Shown here: positions 28,177-36,929 of the stretch, piece by piece
Position numbering within the stretch: the stretch's first letter is position 1
Layout of the letters: every line of letters begins with the position of its first letter
Made by a program: the position numbers and the translations under genes
DNA from: Bacillota bacterium
Lineage (GTDB): Bacteria; Bacillota; Clostridia; Lachnospirales; Lachnospiraceae
Length of the DNA stretch: 64,000 nt
Assembly (NCBI GenBank): GCA_023402845.1
Contig: JAEYFP010000035.1
Span: forward strand, 62,001 to 126,000
Direction of reading: 5' to 3'
The notes under the pieces: model-generated
The model's database searches: none
Told to the model about the DNA's origin: nothing
The model's input: only the letters and a program-made list of their open reading frames with translations

Positions 28177-29076
28177 CTACACCTTCAAATGTTTGCGCAC
28201 CGTTGAAAAACTTCCGATAAATCCAATTCCTACCCCAAGAATCAGAGAGATCGGAACCAACCTTGAAAACATCTCGTTGACTGACATAAATTTCATAATA
28301 TCCGACAGCACACTGAATTTCTCCGCCGCATAGACTATCACATTCGTATAAATATAATAAATTGCGGCCAAGGGCAATGCAGAGCCAATCAGTCCAATCA
28401 GAATTCCTTCTATAACAAACGGGGAACGCACGACAAAATCCGTCGCACCAATCAGCTTCATAATAGAAATTTCTTCTTTTCTGACTGAAATACCCATTGC
28501 CACGGTATTGCTGATCAGAAACAAAGAAACTGCCAACAGAATAGCAATGATTCCGATTGATACATAGCCTATCAGCGAATTAATATTGGTCAGAATGTTT
28601 GCAACCGTATCCGACCTGTTGACCTCCCGGATTCCCTCCACAGACTCCAGATAGGAAACAAGAGCCGGCTGCTTTGCCACGTCATTCATATATATTTCAT
28701 AGCTGTCGGAGCCCTCCAACGGATTGTCGTCCTCATAACCGTCCGCATATTCGCCAAGATAGTCTACCTTGAATTCTTCCCATGCTTCATCCGAGGATAC
28801 GAAGTTGACCTCCGAAACCTCCGGACGCTGCCTGATCTCTTCTCCGATCTGCTGAATACGCTCATCTTCCAGCCCCTCCTCAAAAAATACCGTCACCGCC
28901 ACACCGGACTGTGCCGCCTTCACACTGTTCTGAACGTTAACGACTACAGCATAAAACAATCCAAACAGAAAAATACACGCGGAAATCGTAGCGACAGTAG
29001 CCAGGGAGAAGACTTTATTACGAAAAATATTTTTAAAGCCTTGCTTTAATGTATAAATTAATGTACTAATCCTCAT
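28177..29076 (-). CDS. ftsX: Cell division ABC transporter permease FtsX
   Basis: FtsX is the membrane subunit of the FtsEX complex that activates peptidoglycan hydrolases during division or elongation. The 299-residue protein has an N-terminal helix (VFSLATVATISACIFLFGLFYAVVV, about 22-46), an extracellular loop of about 120 residues and three C-terminal helices (about 172-195, 220-245 and 270-290). The start overlaps the end of ftsE by 11 bp. The extracellular loop should contact the coiled-coil M23 protein encoded next. Confidence 0.95.
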   Translation of the reverse strand: MRISTLIYTLKQGFKNIFRNKVFSLATVATISACIFLFGLFYAVVVNVQNSVKAAQSGVAVTVFFEEGLEDERIQQIGEEIRQRPEVSEVNFVSSDEAWEEFKVDYLGEYADGYEDDNPLEGSDSYEIYMNDVAKQPALVSYLESVEGIREVNRSDTVANILTNINSLIGYVSIGIIAILLAVSLFLISNTVAMGISVRKEEISIMKLIGATDFVVRSPFVIEGILIGLIGSALPLAAIYYIYTNVIVYAAEKFSVLSDIMKFMSVNEMFSRLVPISLILGVGIGFIGSFSTVRKHLKV

Positions 29077-29752
29077 CTATATATTCACCCTTTTCTTCAT
29101 CGCTGATAATAACACCCCTCTTGACCGTGATTACCCTTTTGCGCATAGCATTCACAATTTCCCGGTTATGCGTTACTACAAGCACCGTAGTTCCTCTTTT
29201 ATTGATTTCCTCCAGCAGCTTCATAATTTCCCACGAATTCCTCGGATCCAGATTACCGGTCGGCTCGTCGGCCAGCAAAATCGGCGGATTATTTACAAGA
29301 GCCCTCGCAAGCGCCACTCTTTGCTGCTCGCCGCCCGACAACTGCTTCGGCTTCGCCTTATATTTTTCAGCAAGTCCCACAAGAGAAAGCATGGCCGGCA
29401 CGTTTTTTTTGATCTGCCTGGTAGGCACCTCGATTACACGCTGTGCGAATGCCACATTTTCATAGACATTCCGATCCTTCAGGAGACGGAAATCCTGAAA
29501 CACAACACCGATATTCCGCCGGAATTTAGCTATTTTGCGCCGTCTCAGCCTTGCAAGATCGTAATTGTTTACGACAATCCTCCCGTTCGTCGGTGTCAGT
29601 TCCCTTAAAAGTAGCTTAATCAACGTAGACTTTCCCGAACCGCTGTCACCGACTATAAATACAAATTCCCCCTTTTCAATATGCAGGCTCACATCATTTA
29701 GAGCCGGCACACCGTTCGAATAAGATTTACCCACGGACTCCATTGTAATCAT
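29066..29752 (-). CDS. ftsE: Cell division ATP-binding protein FtsE
   Basis: This is the ATPase partner of FtsX. The 228-residue protein has Walker A GDSGSGKST (35-43), ABC signature LSGGEQQRVALARAL and Walker B PILLADEPTGNLDP, plus the FtsE-type FRNIGVVFQDFRLL Q-loop. I choose the ATG at 29752 because GAGGAG is then 8 nt away; the ATG six bases upstream would leave only 2 nt. It overlaps ftsX. Confidence 0.96.
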   Translation of the reverse strand: MITMESVGKSYSNGVPALNDVSLHIEKGEFVFIVGDSGSGKSTLIKLLLRELTPTNGRIVVNNYDLARLRRRKIAKFRRNIGVVFQDFRLLKDRNVYENVAFAQRVIEVPTRQIKKNVPAMLSLVGLAEKYKAKPKQLSGGEQQRVALARALVNNPPILLADEPTGNLDPRNSWEIMKLLEEINKRGTTVLVVTHNREIVNAMRKRVITVKRGVIISDEEKGEYIDED

Positions 29753-29856
29753 ATTCATCTCTCCTCGTTTCCCTTATTGATCAGCCGAATAAAGAGTTTG
29801 CTTGCATAACAAGGTCTTTCCTACAAAAGAATAAGAACCTGTCCCCTCCCGGCAGA

Positions 29857-30945
29857 TCAATATTCAAAATCTTCCATGTACTTCATGTATTTTACGACCA
29901 TCAGTGCAATTTTAAATGTAATCGCATCCTCAAATACCCGCAGATCAAGCCCTGTGCTTTTTTGCAGCTTATCGAGTCTGTAAACAAGTGTATTCCGGTG
30001 TATGTAAAGCTGCCGGCTTGTCTCAGACACATTCAGACTGTTTTCGAAGAACTTATTGATTGTTGTCAATGTCTCTTCATCAAAATCATCCGGTGATTTC
30101 CCGTCAAAAATTTCCTTGATAAACATTTTACAAAGGGGAATCGGAAGCTGGTAAATCAGACGCCCGATACCAAGCTCGCTGTAAGCAATCACATCCCTTT
30201 CATCGAAGAAAATCCTGCCGACATCCAGCGCCATCTTCGCTTCCTTATAGGAACGGCTGACCTCCCGGATCTCATTGACAATCGTGCCGAAGGATACGTG
30301 AATACCGCTTTCTTCTCTGGCATTAAAAAGAGAGAGTATCTGCCTTGCAGCCTTTTCTGTCTCCTCATAGCCCTCCGCTGTGGAAAGCTCCCGCACGACA
30401 ATGATATTTTTTTCATCCACGGCAGTAATAAAATCCTTTGTCCGTGAGCTGAATAAATTACGAACGCTTTCAAGCGCATTCACTTCCTTGTCATTCACCG
30501 TTTCCACAATAATGACAATCCTGCGCGCATCCGTATCAATATGCAGCTTTTGTGAACGGCTGTAAATATCCACGAGCAGCAGATTATCAAGCAGCAAGTT
30601 CTTGACAAAATTGTCCTTGTCAAAACGCTCCTTATAAGCAATCAGCAGATTCTGTATCTGGAACGCGGCAATTTTGCCGACCATATAAGAATCCTCCATA
30701 TTCCCCTGCGCAACCAGAATATACTCCAATTGCAGTTCATCAAAAACTTTAAAAAACTGATACCCTTGAATTTCCTGACTGTCAGCAGGCGAACTCGTGA
30801 AATTGACCGCTGCATCCTCATAGTTGATCGCTTCCTTGAAAGTAGAGGCAAGAACCTTGCCGTCAGGATCTATGACAGACAGTTCTATCCTTGTAATACC
30901 TTTCAAACCCTCAATTGTACTCTGTAAAATCTGGTTTGATATCAT
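29857..30945 (-). CDS. PucR/CdaR-type transcriptional regulator
   Basis: This 362-residue regulator has an N-terminal sugar-diacid-recognition-like sensing domain (ILQSTIEGLKGITRIELSVIDPDGKVLAST), a central GGDEF-like PucR region and a C-terminal helix-turn-helix of the PucR type (NVSETSRQLYIHRNTLVYRLDKLQKSTG, about 310-337). The start at 30945 is set by AAAGGAG 8 nt upstream. Family members activate genes for sugar diacid, purine or proline use; no such target is adjacent, so the ligand is unknown. It stands alone between ftsE and a YitT gene. Confidence 0.88.
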   Translation of the reverse strand: MISNQILQSTIEGLKGITRIELSVIDPDGKVLASTFKEAINYEDAAVNFTSSPADSQEIQGYQFFKVFDELQLEYILVAQGNMEDSYMVGKIAAFQIQNLLIAYKERFDKDNFVKNLLLDNLLLVDIYSRSQKLHIDTDARRIVIIVETVNDKEVNALESVRNLFSSRTKDFITAVDEKNIIVVRELSTAEGYEETEKAARQILSLFNAREESGIHVSFGTIVNEIREVSRSYKEAKMALDVGRIFFDERDVIAYSELGIGRLIYQLPIPLCKMFIKEIFDGKSPDDFDEETLTTINKFFENSLNVSETSRQLYIHRNTLVYRLDKLQKSTGLDLRVFEDAITFKIALMVVKYMKYMEDFEY

Positions 30946-31023
30946 GTTCCCCACTCCTTTACGCTTAGTAACCCACACTTATTTTTAATTCTAATACAAA
31001 CTCACAAAAAAATAAAGAGATAA

Positions 31024-31893
31024 TTAGTGATTTTCACTAAAACCTTCTCCCAGTACCTCTCTCGCCTCAGAAACAATCACAAATGCTTCCTCATCGACAG
31101 CCCGGATGATATCTTTCAAATGAACCAGTTCCTTTTTAGAGACAACGCAGTACAGCATTCGTTTTTCCTCTTGAGAATACAGTCCCCGGGCCTCCAGCGC
31201 CGTCACACCTCTCTTCAGTTCACGCATAATGGCCTCCGCAATCTTTTCATGCTCGTTCGAAATAATATAAACAACCTTTGAAAATTTCCATCCCTCAATC
31301 ACAAAATCCGATATCCGCGTTGTGATAAAAACCGCCAATATTGCATAAAGCGCCTTATGCATGCCAAAAACAGAAGCTCCCACGATGATAATCGCCGCAT
31401 CAATGACCTGCATGATCTGCACAATGGAATAATGCCGCCATTTATTATGAAGAAGAGTGCCCAGCAGATCTACACCCCCTGTCGTCGCATCCGAAAGCAA
31501 TACGAGTCCAAGACCCGCTCCATTCAAGAGACCGCCATAGACAGAGGAAAGCAGCAGATCCTGCTGTACCAGATCCATCTGCGGAATCACGGCAAGCCAT
31601 GCGGAGAGCAGCGCCGCCCCAAATATAGATTTTTTTAAAAACCGGAGGCCGCGTTTACTGCCTGCCACAATAAACAGAGGAATATTTAAAATGAGGTTCG
31701 TAAACCACAAAGGAATGCCGTATCCCAAATAGGATTCCGACATTCCCTTTATTATAATTGAAACACCCGTAAAGCCACCCGTAACAAGGCCCGATGAGTC
31801 GTAGAAATTTTTAATTCCAAACGCCATCAGCAACGTACCGGTAACTACAAACAGATATCCCCGCAGCCTTTCTTTTCCGCTTAAAAATCGCAT
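31024..31893 (-). CDS. YitT family membrane protein
   Basis: The 289-residue protein has five or six N-terminal membrane helices (DUF161, about 10-185, with GTLLMAFGIKNFYDSSGLVTGGFTGVSIII) and a C-terminal soluble DUF2179 domain (about 215-285, VTALEARGLYSQEEKRMLYCVV). YitT proteins are predicted transporters, widespread in Firmicutes, without an agreed substrate. It begins 4 bp after the glycosyltransferase gene upstream and is likely co-transcribed with it. Confidence 0.92.
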   Translation of the reverse strand: MRFLSGKERLRGYLFVVTGTLLMAFGIKNFYDSSGLVTGGFTGVSIIIKGMSESYLGYGIPLWFTNLILNIPLFIVAGSKRGLRFLKKSIFGAALLSAWLAVIPQMDLVQQDLLLSSVYGGLLNGAGLGLVLLSDATTGGVDLLGTLLHNKWRHYSIVQIMQVIDAAIIIVGASVFGMHKALYAILAVFITTRISDFVIEGWKFSKVVYIISNEHEKIAEAIMRELKRGVTALEARGLYSQEEKRMLYCVVSKKELVHLKDIIRAVDEEAFVIVSEAREVLGEGFSENH

Positions 31894-31896
31894 GGA

Positions 31897-32583
31897 TCAA
31901 TCTCCTTTTTCACGTCCGTTCAAATATTTTGAAACGGTACGCCTGAATATCGTCTTTTCAATCAGTGTGCTCAGATTCCTGATTTTTAAACTGTTCTTTC
32001 CCTCTTTTACCAAAAAATTCTCTTTGATCGCAACCCAGAGCTTCGCGTTCATTTTGGACTTGTTTTCATAGACAAACCGCTCCTGCTTCGGAGACGGCAG
32101 CCTGGAGAAAACAACGTCCGGAAAGGTGCTGTTAATTTCGTTGACGATCATATCCGGATCCCCTGTCAGGCTTTCAAACGCATAGGCACCCACAATCTGT
32201 ACACCCGGAGCGAATTTCTCAAGATACTCCGTAGATGCCTTGATTGTCTCTTCTTTTTCAGTTAATATAAATACCGTTCGCTTCTCCGCAGACAATTTTT
32301 TGATGAATGCCGTATAAAAACTGCTGTTCTCAACTTCCTTAAGCCGCTGACGGCTCGCCAGATTGGCGGCATACAAGATTTCCGTGGAAATCGGAACCGT
32401 CAGATCCATGGACTGAAGCCACACCTTTAATTCAGGACTATCTTCTGCAGTCACTAATATGTCTGTGGATAAAAAGCAAATAGTATCCACTTTGGCATTC
32501 TTTAAAAACCGATCGACCATTCTCATTGCTTCCTTTACCGAATAATCTTTCAGTTCTATCCCAAGTACGCGCATATTTTTCAT
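31897..32583 (-). CDS. Divergent WecG/TagA/CpsF family (GT26) glycosyltransferase-like protein
   Basis: The 228-residue protein aligns along its length with the WecG/TagA family: VLGIELKDYSVKEAM, FLSTDILVTAEDSPELKVWL, AEKRTVFILTEKEE and PDVVFSRLPSPKQERFV. Those enzymes add ManNAc(A)-type sugars to lipid-linked precursors. Two hallmark sites are altered. The PDG loop that holds the catalytic aspartate reads PIS (64-66), and CPKQE reads SPKQE. The C-terminal basic tail (RRTVSKYLNGREKGD) may contact the membrane. It could be inactive, or use a different chemistry. RBS GGAGGG is 9 nt upstream. Confidence 0.75.
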   Translation of the reverse strand: MKNMRVLGIELKDYSVKEAMRMVDRFLKNAKVDTICFLSTDILVTAEDSPELKVWLQSMDLTVPISTEILYAANLASRQRLKEVENSSFYTAFIKKLSAEKRTVFILTEKEETIKASTEYLEKFAPGVQIVGAYAFESLTGDPDMIVNEINSTFPDVVFSRLPSPKQERFVYENKSKMNAKLWVAIKENFLVKEGKNSLKIRNLSTLIEKTIFRRTVSKYLNGREKGD

Positions 32584-32647
32584 ATTCAGTTACCCTCCGT
32601 ACACCCGGTAGGCCGTTTTGCCGGTACGGTATGTACATAAAAACCCC

Positions 32648-32780
32648 GTTACTGTTCACTCCGTTCTCAAAAGCGCATGATTTCTGCATGTAAATTCGCT
32701 CCGCGAAGCAGAAATTATTTCTTGAATCACGTTCTTACGCAGCTTAACAGCAAGTGTTAAGCTGCTGTGTAAACAGTAAC
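32648..32780. repeat. Cloverleaf-like intergenic palindromic element
   Basis: Outer inverted arms GTTACTGTT (32648-32656) and AACAGTAAC (32772-32780) enclose two further hairpins. One is ATTTCTGC..TTCGC/GCGAA..GCAGAAAT (32680-32715); the other has perfect 11-bp arms GCAGCTTAACA (32739-32749) and TGTTAAGCTGC (32755-32765) around 5 nt. No U-run follows either stem, so it is not an ordinary terminator. Its end motifs recur upstream of uvrB. It occupies most of the 301-bp divergent gap between the GT26-like gene and the plus-strand gene. Confidence 0.55.
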
Positions 32781-32820
32781 AAAAACCCCAACATCTTATA
32801 ATTTATTAAGTATAGCAAGA

Positions 32821-32849
32821 TTGAATTTCACTGTCAACTGTGATAGGAT
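32821..32849 (+). promoter_or_regulatory. Promoter of the plus-strand glycosyltransferase gene
   Basis: TTGAAT (32821-32826), 17-bp spacer and TAGGAT (32844-32849) lie 36 bp before the ATG. The spacer carries the imperfect palindrome TCACTGTCAACTGTGA, a possible regulator site. Confidence 0.5.
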
Positions 32850-32884
32850 GAAATGACATACCTTTATGTTTAGAAGGAGTTTTT

Positions 32885-34276
32885 ATGAAGACAATAAAAA
32901 AAGAGGCGGTAATTACTTACCTGCTCGTACTGGCAGGGGCGGCTGCTTATATTTCCCTGATTTTCAATCAGAATGTCTGGCTTGACGAAGCTTTTACGGC
33001 TACGCTCGTTCGCACCGATATGGCAGGCATTCTGGAACGTTCAATGAACGATACGCTGCCTCCGCTGTACAATATCTTATTAAAAATTATGACGGACCTA
33101 TTCGGATACCACGTTCCGGTCATGAAGCTGACTTCAGTGATTCCCATGATTTTTACGATGCTGCTCGGCGCCTCCACAATTCGGAAGCGGTTTGGCCCGC
33201 TCACGTCTTACCTGTTTATCATCGCGATCGCCGTCATGCCGAACATGCTGTTTTACGGCGTAGAAATCCGCATGTACAGCCTCGGCTTTTTCTTTGCAAC
33301 CGCAAGCGGCGTTTATGCTTACGAAGCGGTATGCGACTCCAGCAGAAAAAATTGGATCCTTTTTACCCTGTTCAGCGTACTTGCGGGGTACACCCATCAC
33401 TTCGCCTTTGTGACGGCCGGCTTTGTCTATTTGTTTTTACTGCTTTATTACATCTTCTTCGAAAGAGAACACCTAAAGCGCTGGTTCCTTTGCCTGCTTG
33501 CAACAGTTCTTCTGTATTTTCCATGCCTCTTAGTCACAATGAAGCAGTTTGCGCGTGTCAGCGGTTATTTTTCCATGCCGGAAATCACACTTTCCGTATT
33601 CATTAAATATATGCGCTATCCTTACACGGTCGGAATGACCTTTGCTTCGGCCTCGCTTGTGCTTTTGATGCTGCTTCTTGTTTTAAAATTTATTTTGAAT
33701 AAAAATCGCAGACACTACGATTTCTACGCATTTTTGTGCTTGATCACCTACTATGGCGTTCTTGTGTTCGGAACGATCGTTTCGAAACTGATGACAGCAA
33801 ATATTTTTGTTGACCGTTACCTGTTTTTTGCAACCGGTCTAATCTGGCTGTTCTTCGCGATTGAAGCCGGAACACTTCGAAAGAATTTTATCTATCTCAT
33901 CATCGTGTTTGAAATTGGGGTCGGTGTCATCGGCTACCGTAATGAATATCAGATCGAATATGCGGAGGGCATCAGTACCCTGCAAACCTATCTGGACACA
34001 AATGTCTCTAAAAATGATGTACTCTATACTTTGGAGGATTATGAGGAACTGGCCTATTGTCTGCCCTTCTATGCACCCGGACTTGCAAATTATGAGTCAC
34101 TTTCCGATGCAGCCACTGCCGTATCTGTGTCAGGAGGAACACTTTGGTGTGCAGTTATGGAGGATTATTCATATGACGAAAATGAATTGGCTGCGCATGG
34201 TCTGCGCATGGATTTTTCCGGGGATTTTCGATTTGACAGATATCGATTTAAGTTGTATCAATTAACTAAGGAATAA
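32885..34276 (+). CDS. GT-C type membrane glycosyltransferase (PMT_2/ArnT-like)
   Basis: The 463-residue protein has about ten membrane helices. In the first outer loop it carries the acidic pair of GT-C enzymes, VWLDEAFT with Asp34-Glu35, and the first loop continues TLPPLYNILLKI, as in PMT_2 and ArnT relatives. It should use a polyprenyl-phosphate sugar to glycosylate an extracytoplasmic target. The C-terminal ~100 residues are outside the membrane. AGAAGGAG lies 5 nt upstream of the ATG. It is the only well-supported plus-strand gene in the window, divergent from the GT26-like gene and convergent with the CPBP gene 14 bp away. Confidence 0.88.
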   Translation: MKTIKKEAVITYLLVLAGAAAYISLIFNQNVWLDEAFTATLVRTDMAGILERSMNDTLPPLYNILLKIMTDLFGYHVPVMKLTSVIPMIFTMLLGASTIRKRFGPLTSYLFIIAIAVMPNMLFYGVEIRMYSLGFFFATASGVYAYEAVCDSSRKNWILFTLFSVLAGYTHHFAFVTAGFVYLFLLLYYIFFEREHLKRWFLCLLATVLLYFPCLLVTMKQFARVSGYFSMPEITLSVFIKYMRYPYTVGMTFASASLVLLMLLLVLKFILNKNRRHYDFYAFLCLITYYGVLVFGTIVSKLMTANIFVDRYLFFATGLIWLFFAIEAGTLRKNFIYLIIVFEIGVGVIGYRNEYQIEYAEGISTLQTYLDTNVSKNDVLYTLEDYEELAYCLPFYAPGLANYESLSDAATAVSVSGGTLWCAVMEDYSYDENELAAHGLRMDFSGDFRFDRYRFKLYQLTKE

Positions 34277-34290
34277 AAGGAGACCGTGTT

Positions 34291-35310
34291 TTATTCAAAT
34301 CCAAAAAGCCGCACGAGCGGAGTCAGTCCGAACATCATAAATAAGCATATCGCGATTCCAAGCCATCCGCTTACTGTTACAAGCCTTGCCTTTCCTCCCG
34401 GCCTCTGCCCGGTTTCTCCTATCTGTTCACTTTCTCCCGGCATCTGTCCTGTTTTCTCCGGCAGCCTTCTTCTGAATATCGCGCGCATATGTTCTTCTTT
34501 TCCTTCATTTTTACAAATCGTAATAAAAACCATCACTGCAAGCGCTGTAAAAACCACGGATAAGATCAGAAATAGTCCAAGCGCATAGAGCTTAGAATCC
34601 AATGTCATGCCCTGTTCATAAATCTCATTCATATCAATTCCGATTGCCGCATACAGCTTCTGCACCCCAAACAGCATGACAACGTTATGCGTGTTTACAA
34701 TCACATGTCCGATCACGGAAGACCAAAGGCTTCCTGTCGCTTCCACAAGCAGCGCGAAGCAAATTCCTAGAACAAATGCATAACAGAACTGGTTGAAATT
34801 CATATGCATCAAGCCGAAAAGCAGGGAGGAGAGCAGCAGCGCACCCAAAAGCCTGCCTGTTTTTTTATAGCCGTTAAAAATAATTCCCCGAAAAACAAAT
34901 TCTTCACAAAATGGTCCCACAAAACCCATGATAAAAACCATTAAAACAGCAGGCATCGAAACAATCTCATCCGACATGCCAAGCACCGTATTACTGTCAA
35001 AAAGCTGTGAAAAAACATTGACAAACGATATAAGAGGCATAAGCAAATAAGTAAAAAGGATGGTCAGTCCCACGGATGACCATTTCATTTTCCGAAACGA
35101 AAGCCACTCCGTCAGATTGCAGTTATGGAGAAGTAAAAATAAAAAACCGGGAATCAATATTGACAGTTCACTGATGATCAGCTGCACAGGCAAACCGATT
35201 GAAAAAGAGCGCAACAACAGCATCGATAATATAATCGATGCTGTTAAATGTAAAAGTAACACTGATAAGAATAAAGCATTTACCCTTTTGGATATTTGAA
35301 TCATTTCCAT
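34291..35310 (-). CDS. CPBP family intramembrane metalloprotease
   Basis: This 339-residue membrane protein has the three CPBP/CAAX-protease motifs: EEFVFR (Glu136, Glu137, Arg141), FGLMHM with His169 and HVIVN with His202 and Asn206. In Gram-positive bacteria such proteins process prenylated or signal peptides or act in bacteriocin immunity. A disordered Gly/Pro/Glu-rich stretch (EKTGQMPGESEQIGETGQRP) precedes the last helix, which is unusual. No peptide gene is adjacent. It follows the HPr-like gene by 6 bp and ends 14 bp from the converging glycosyltransferase gene with no visible terminator. Confidence 0.87.
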   Translation of the reverse strand: MEMIQISKRVNALFLSVLLLHLTASIILSMLLLRSFSIGLPVQLIISELSILIPGFLFLLLHNCNLTEWLSFRKMKWSSVGLTILFTYLLMPLISFVNVFSQLFDSNTVLGMSDEIVSMPAVLMVFIMGFVGPFCEEFVFRGIIFNGYKKTGRLLGALLLSSLLFGLMHMNFNQFCYAFVLGICFALLVEATGSLWSSVIGHVIVNTHNVVMLFGVQKLYAAIGIDMNEIYEQGMTLDSKLYALGLFLILSVVFTALAVMVFITICKNEGKEEHMRAIFRRRLPEKTGQMPGESEQIGETGQRPGGKARLVTVSGWLGIAICLFMMFGLTPLVRLFGFE

Positions 35311-35316
35311 TATTCC

Positions 35317-35550
35317 TTAGCCATTCACCATAAAGGACACAAGCTTATCAATATCCTCCGGTTCATATGCGATGAGTTCCAGCTCGGCAATCGTGCCGTC
35401 AGAAAAAAGATTTGCCATCGAAACATACTGGGACAGTTTGGATTTCAAATTCAGTCTGTCACCTTCGCCCGTGACAAGCTCTACCTTTCCTTTACAGCTA
35501 TCGATTACCTGAAAAAATTTGTCGATGTTCGTAATGTTTTGTACCTTCAT
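35317..35550 (-). CDS. HPr-like domain protein lacking the active histidine
   Basis: The 77-residue protein resembles HPr in length and in the second half: LNLKSKLSQYVSMANLFSDGTIAELELIAYEPEDIDKLVSFM corresponds to the HPr helix 2, strand 4 and helix 3 region. The first half lacks the LHxRPA phosphorylation site; it reads NIDKFFQVIDSCKGKVELVTGE. It therefore cannot carry out PTS phosphotransfer and may be a regulatory or structural relative. RBS is GAGAGGAG. It lies between RidA and the CPBP gene. Confidence 0.75.
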   Translation of the reverse strand: MKVQNITNIDKFFQVIDSCKGKVELVTGEGDRLNLKSKLSQYVSMANLFSDGTIAELELIAYEPEDIDKLVSFMVNG

Positions 35551-35576
35551 TTTGAATCTCTCCTCTCAATTCTTTT

Positions 35577-35960
35577 TTATTTTGTTTTTAATGCAATTGC
35601 TTCCACTTCAATTAATACATCCTTCGGCAAACGGGCAACCTCCACACAGCTTCTGGCCGGAAAATCCTTTTCAAAAAAAGTGGCATATACCTCGTTTACC
35701 TTTGCAAAATCATCCATATTTTTAATAAAAACTGTCGTTTTTATGATCTGCTCCATTCCGCTTCCCTGCGATTCAAGGAGAGCTCTGACATTGGAAAGTG
35801 CCTGTCTCGCCTGTGCCTCGATCCCCTCCACAACTTCGCCTGTTTCGGGAATAACAGGAATCATCCCCGATGTATAAATAAACCCATTCACCTCAATTGC
35901 CTGAGAATACGGACCAATTGCAGCCGGAGCCGCCTTTGTACGAACGACACATTTTTCCAT
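35577..35960 (-). CDS. ridA: RidA family enamine/imine deaminase
   Basis: RidA hydrolyses reactive enamines such as 2-aminoacrylate released by PLP enzymes. The 127-residue protein has the family length and signatures: AIGPYSQAIEVNGFIYTSG (about 14-32), TVFIKNMDDFAKVNEVYATFF, and FPARSCVEVARLPKDVLIEVEAIA with the carboxylate-binding Arg103. GGAGGATTATGGT precedes the ATG. It is upstream of the HPr-like gene by 26 bp. Confidence 0.95.
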   Translation of the reverse strand: MEKCVVRTKAAPAAIGPYSQAIEVNGFIYTSGMIPVIPETGEVVEGIEAQARQALSNVRALLESQGSGMEQIIKTTVFIKNMDDFAKVNEVYATFFEKDFPARSCVEVARLPKDVLIEVEAIALKTK

Positions 35961-36023
35961 ACCATAATCCTCCTTCTAACACTTAGTTTATACAATTTTC
36001 TTTAAGTTGTAAATAGAAATCGC

Positions 36024-36866
36024 CTATTTGTTCTGCACAATTCTGATAGACTTCTCCGTAATTTCTATGCGATGTTCCTTGTAAAGTCTGCCGACGGCCC
36101 GCTTGAACTCGTTTTTACTCATATTACACTCCCGTTTGATAACTTCCGGTGAAGCTTTATCATTAAAGGGGAGAACGCCGTCAAAAGCTTCGATGATCTG
36201 CATGACACGTTCGGCATCTTTATCCATTTGGATGTATGATTTTTCCCGAATGCTGAGTGTCAGCTTGCCGTCTTCTTTGACTTCTGTTATGCGGCCGGAT
36301 ATCATGCGGTTGATACGTACGTCTCCGTACAGCTCTTTTTGCGGAATCAGCGCGGAATAGCAGTCATCCACCGCTACAAACGCTCCAAACTGTTCACTGA
36401 TCAAATAAACCCGGCCTGTCACCTGATCACCGGTATGGTAATCAGAATCTGTACGCAAATATTCATAGACATTCATCGTCAGGCAAAGCCTGCCGCTTTT
36501 ATCAATATAGAGCGCAACAAGACACTCCTCGCCTTCATTCACTTTTTTAGTCTGCTGTTTAAACGGGAGCAGCAAATCCTTTTCCAGCCCCCAATCCATA
36601 AATGCACCGATTTTCCCAACCTGTGCAACTGTCAGCACCACAGCCTGACCAAGCTGGATTTTCGGCTCCTTTATCGTCGCAATCAGACGATCCTCGGAAT
36701 CCTTATACAAAAATACAGTCAAATGCTGTCCGATTTCTGCATCCTTCGGCACCTGCTTTGCAGGAAGCAGCACACGCTGTTCGTCGTCCGCCCGCTCCGA
36801 AAGATATACACCGTAATCTACTTTTTTTACAATGATAAGCTCCTGTGTTTTCCCAAGTTCTAACAT
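36024..36866 (-). CDS. cvfB: CvfB-type S1 RNA-binding protein
   Basis: The 280-residue protein has tandem S1-like OB domains and a C-terminal winged-helix domain, as in the CvfB/YitL family. The N-terminal block reads GKTQELIIVKKVDYGVYLSER, the second VVLTVAQVGKIGAFMDWGLEKDLLLPFKQQ, the third VTGRVYLISEQFGAFVAVDDCYSALIPQKEL. The C-terminus, NMSKNEFKRAVGRLYKEHRIEI, is the winged helix. In Staphylococcus CvfB affects virulence-gene expression post-transcriptionally. GGGAGAAAAT precedes the ATG. Confidence 0.92.
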   Translation of the reverse strand: MLELGKTQELIIVKKVDYGVYLSERADDEQRVLLPAKQVPKDAEIGQHLTVFLYKDSEDRLIATIKEPKIQLGQAVVLTVAQVGKIGAFMDWGLEKDLLLPFKQQTKKVNEGEECLVALYIDKSGRLCLTMNVYEYLRTDSDYHTGDQVTGRVYLISEQFGAFVAVDDCYSALIPQKELYGDVRINRMISGRITEVKEDGKLTLSIREKSYIQMDKDAERVMQIIEAFDGVLPFNDKASPEVIKRECNMSKNEFKRAVGRLYKEHRIEITEKSIRIVQNK

Positions 36867-36929
36867 ATTTTCTCCCTGACGCCCATATGCGTCAACTGCC
36901 GGTCTTATACTGTCTTCCCTTCCATGTGC

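Noticed and set aside
35296..35877. A 193-codon plus-strand frame opposite the HPr-like and RidA genes.
   Set aside because: It runs antisense to two well-supported genes and has no recognisable protein character or ribosome site.
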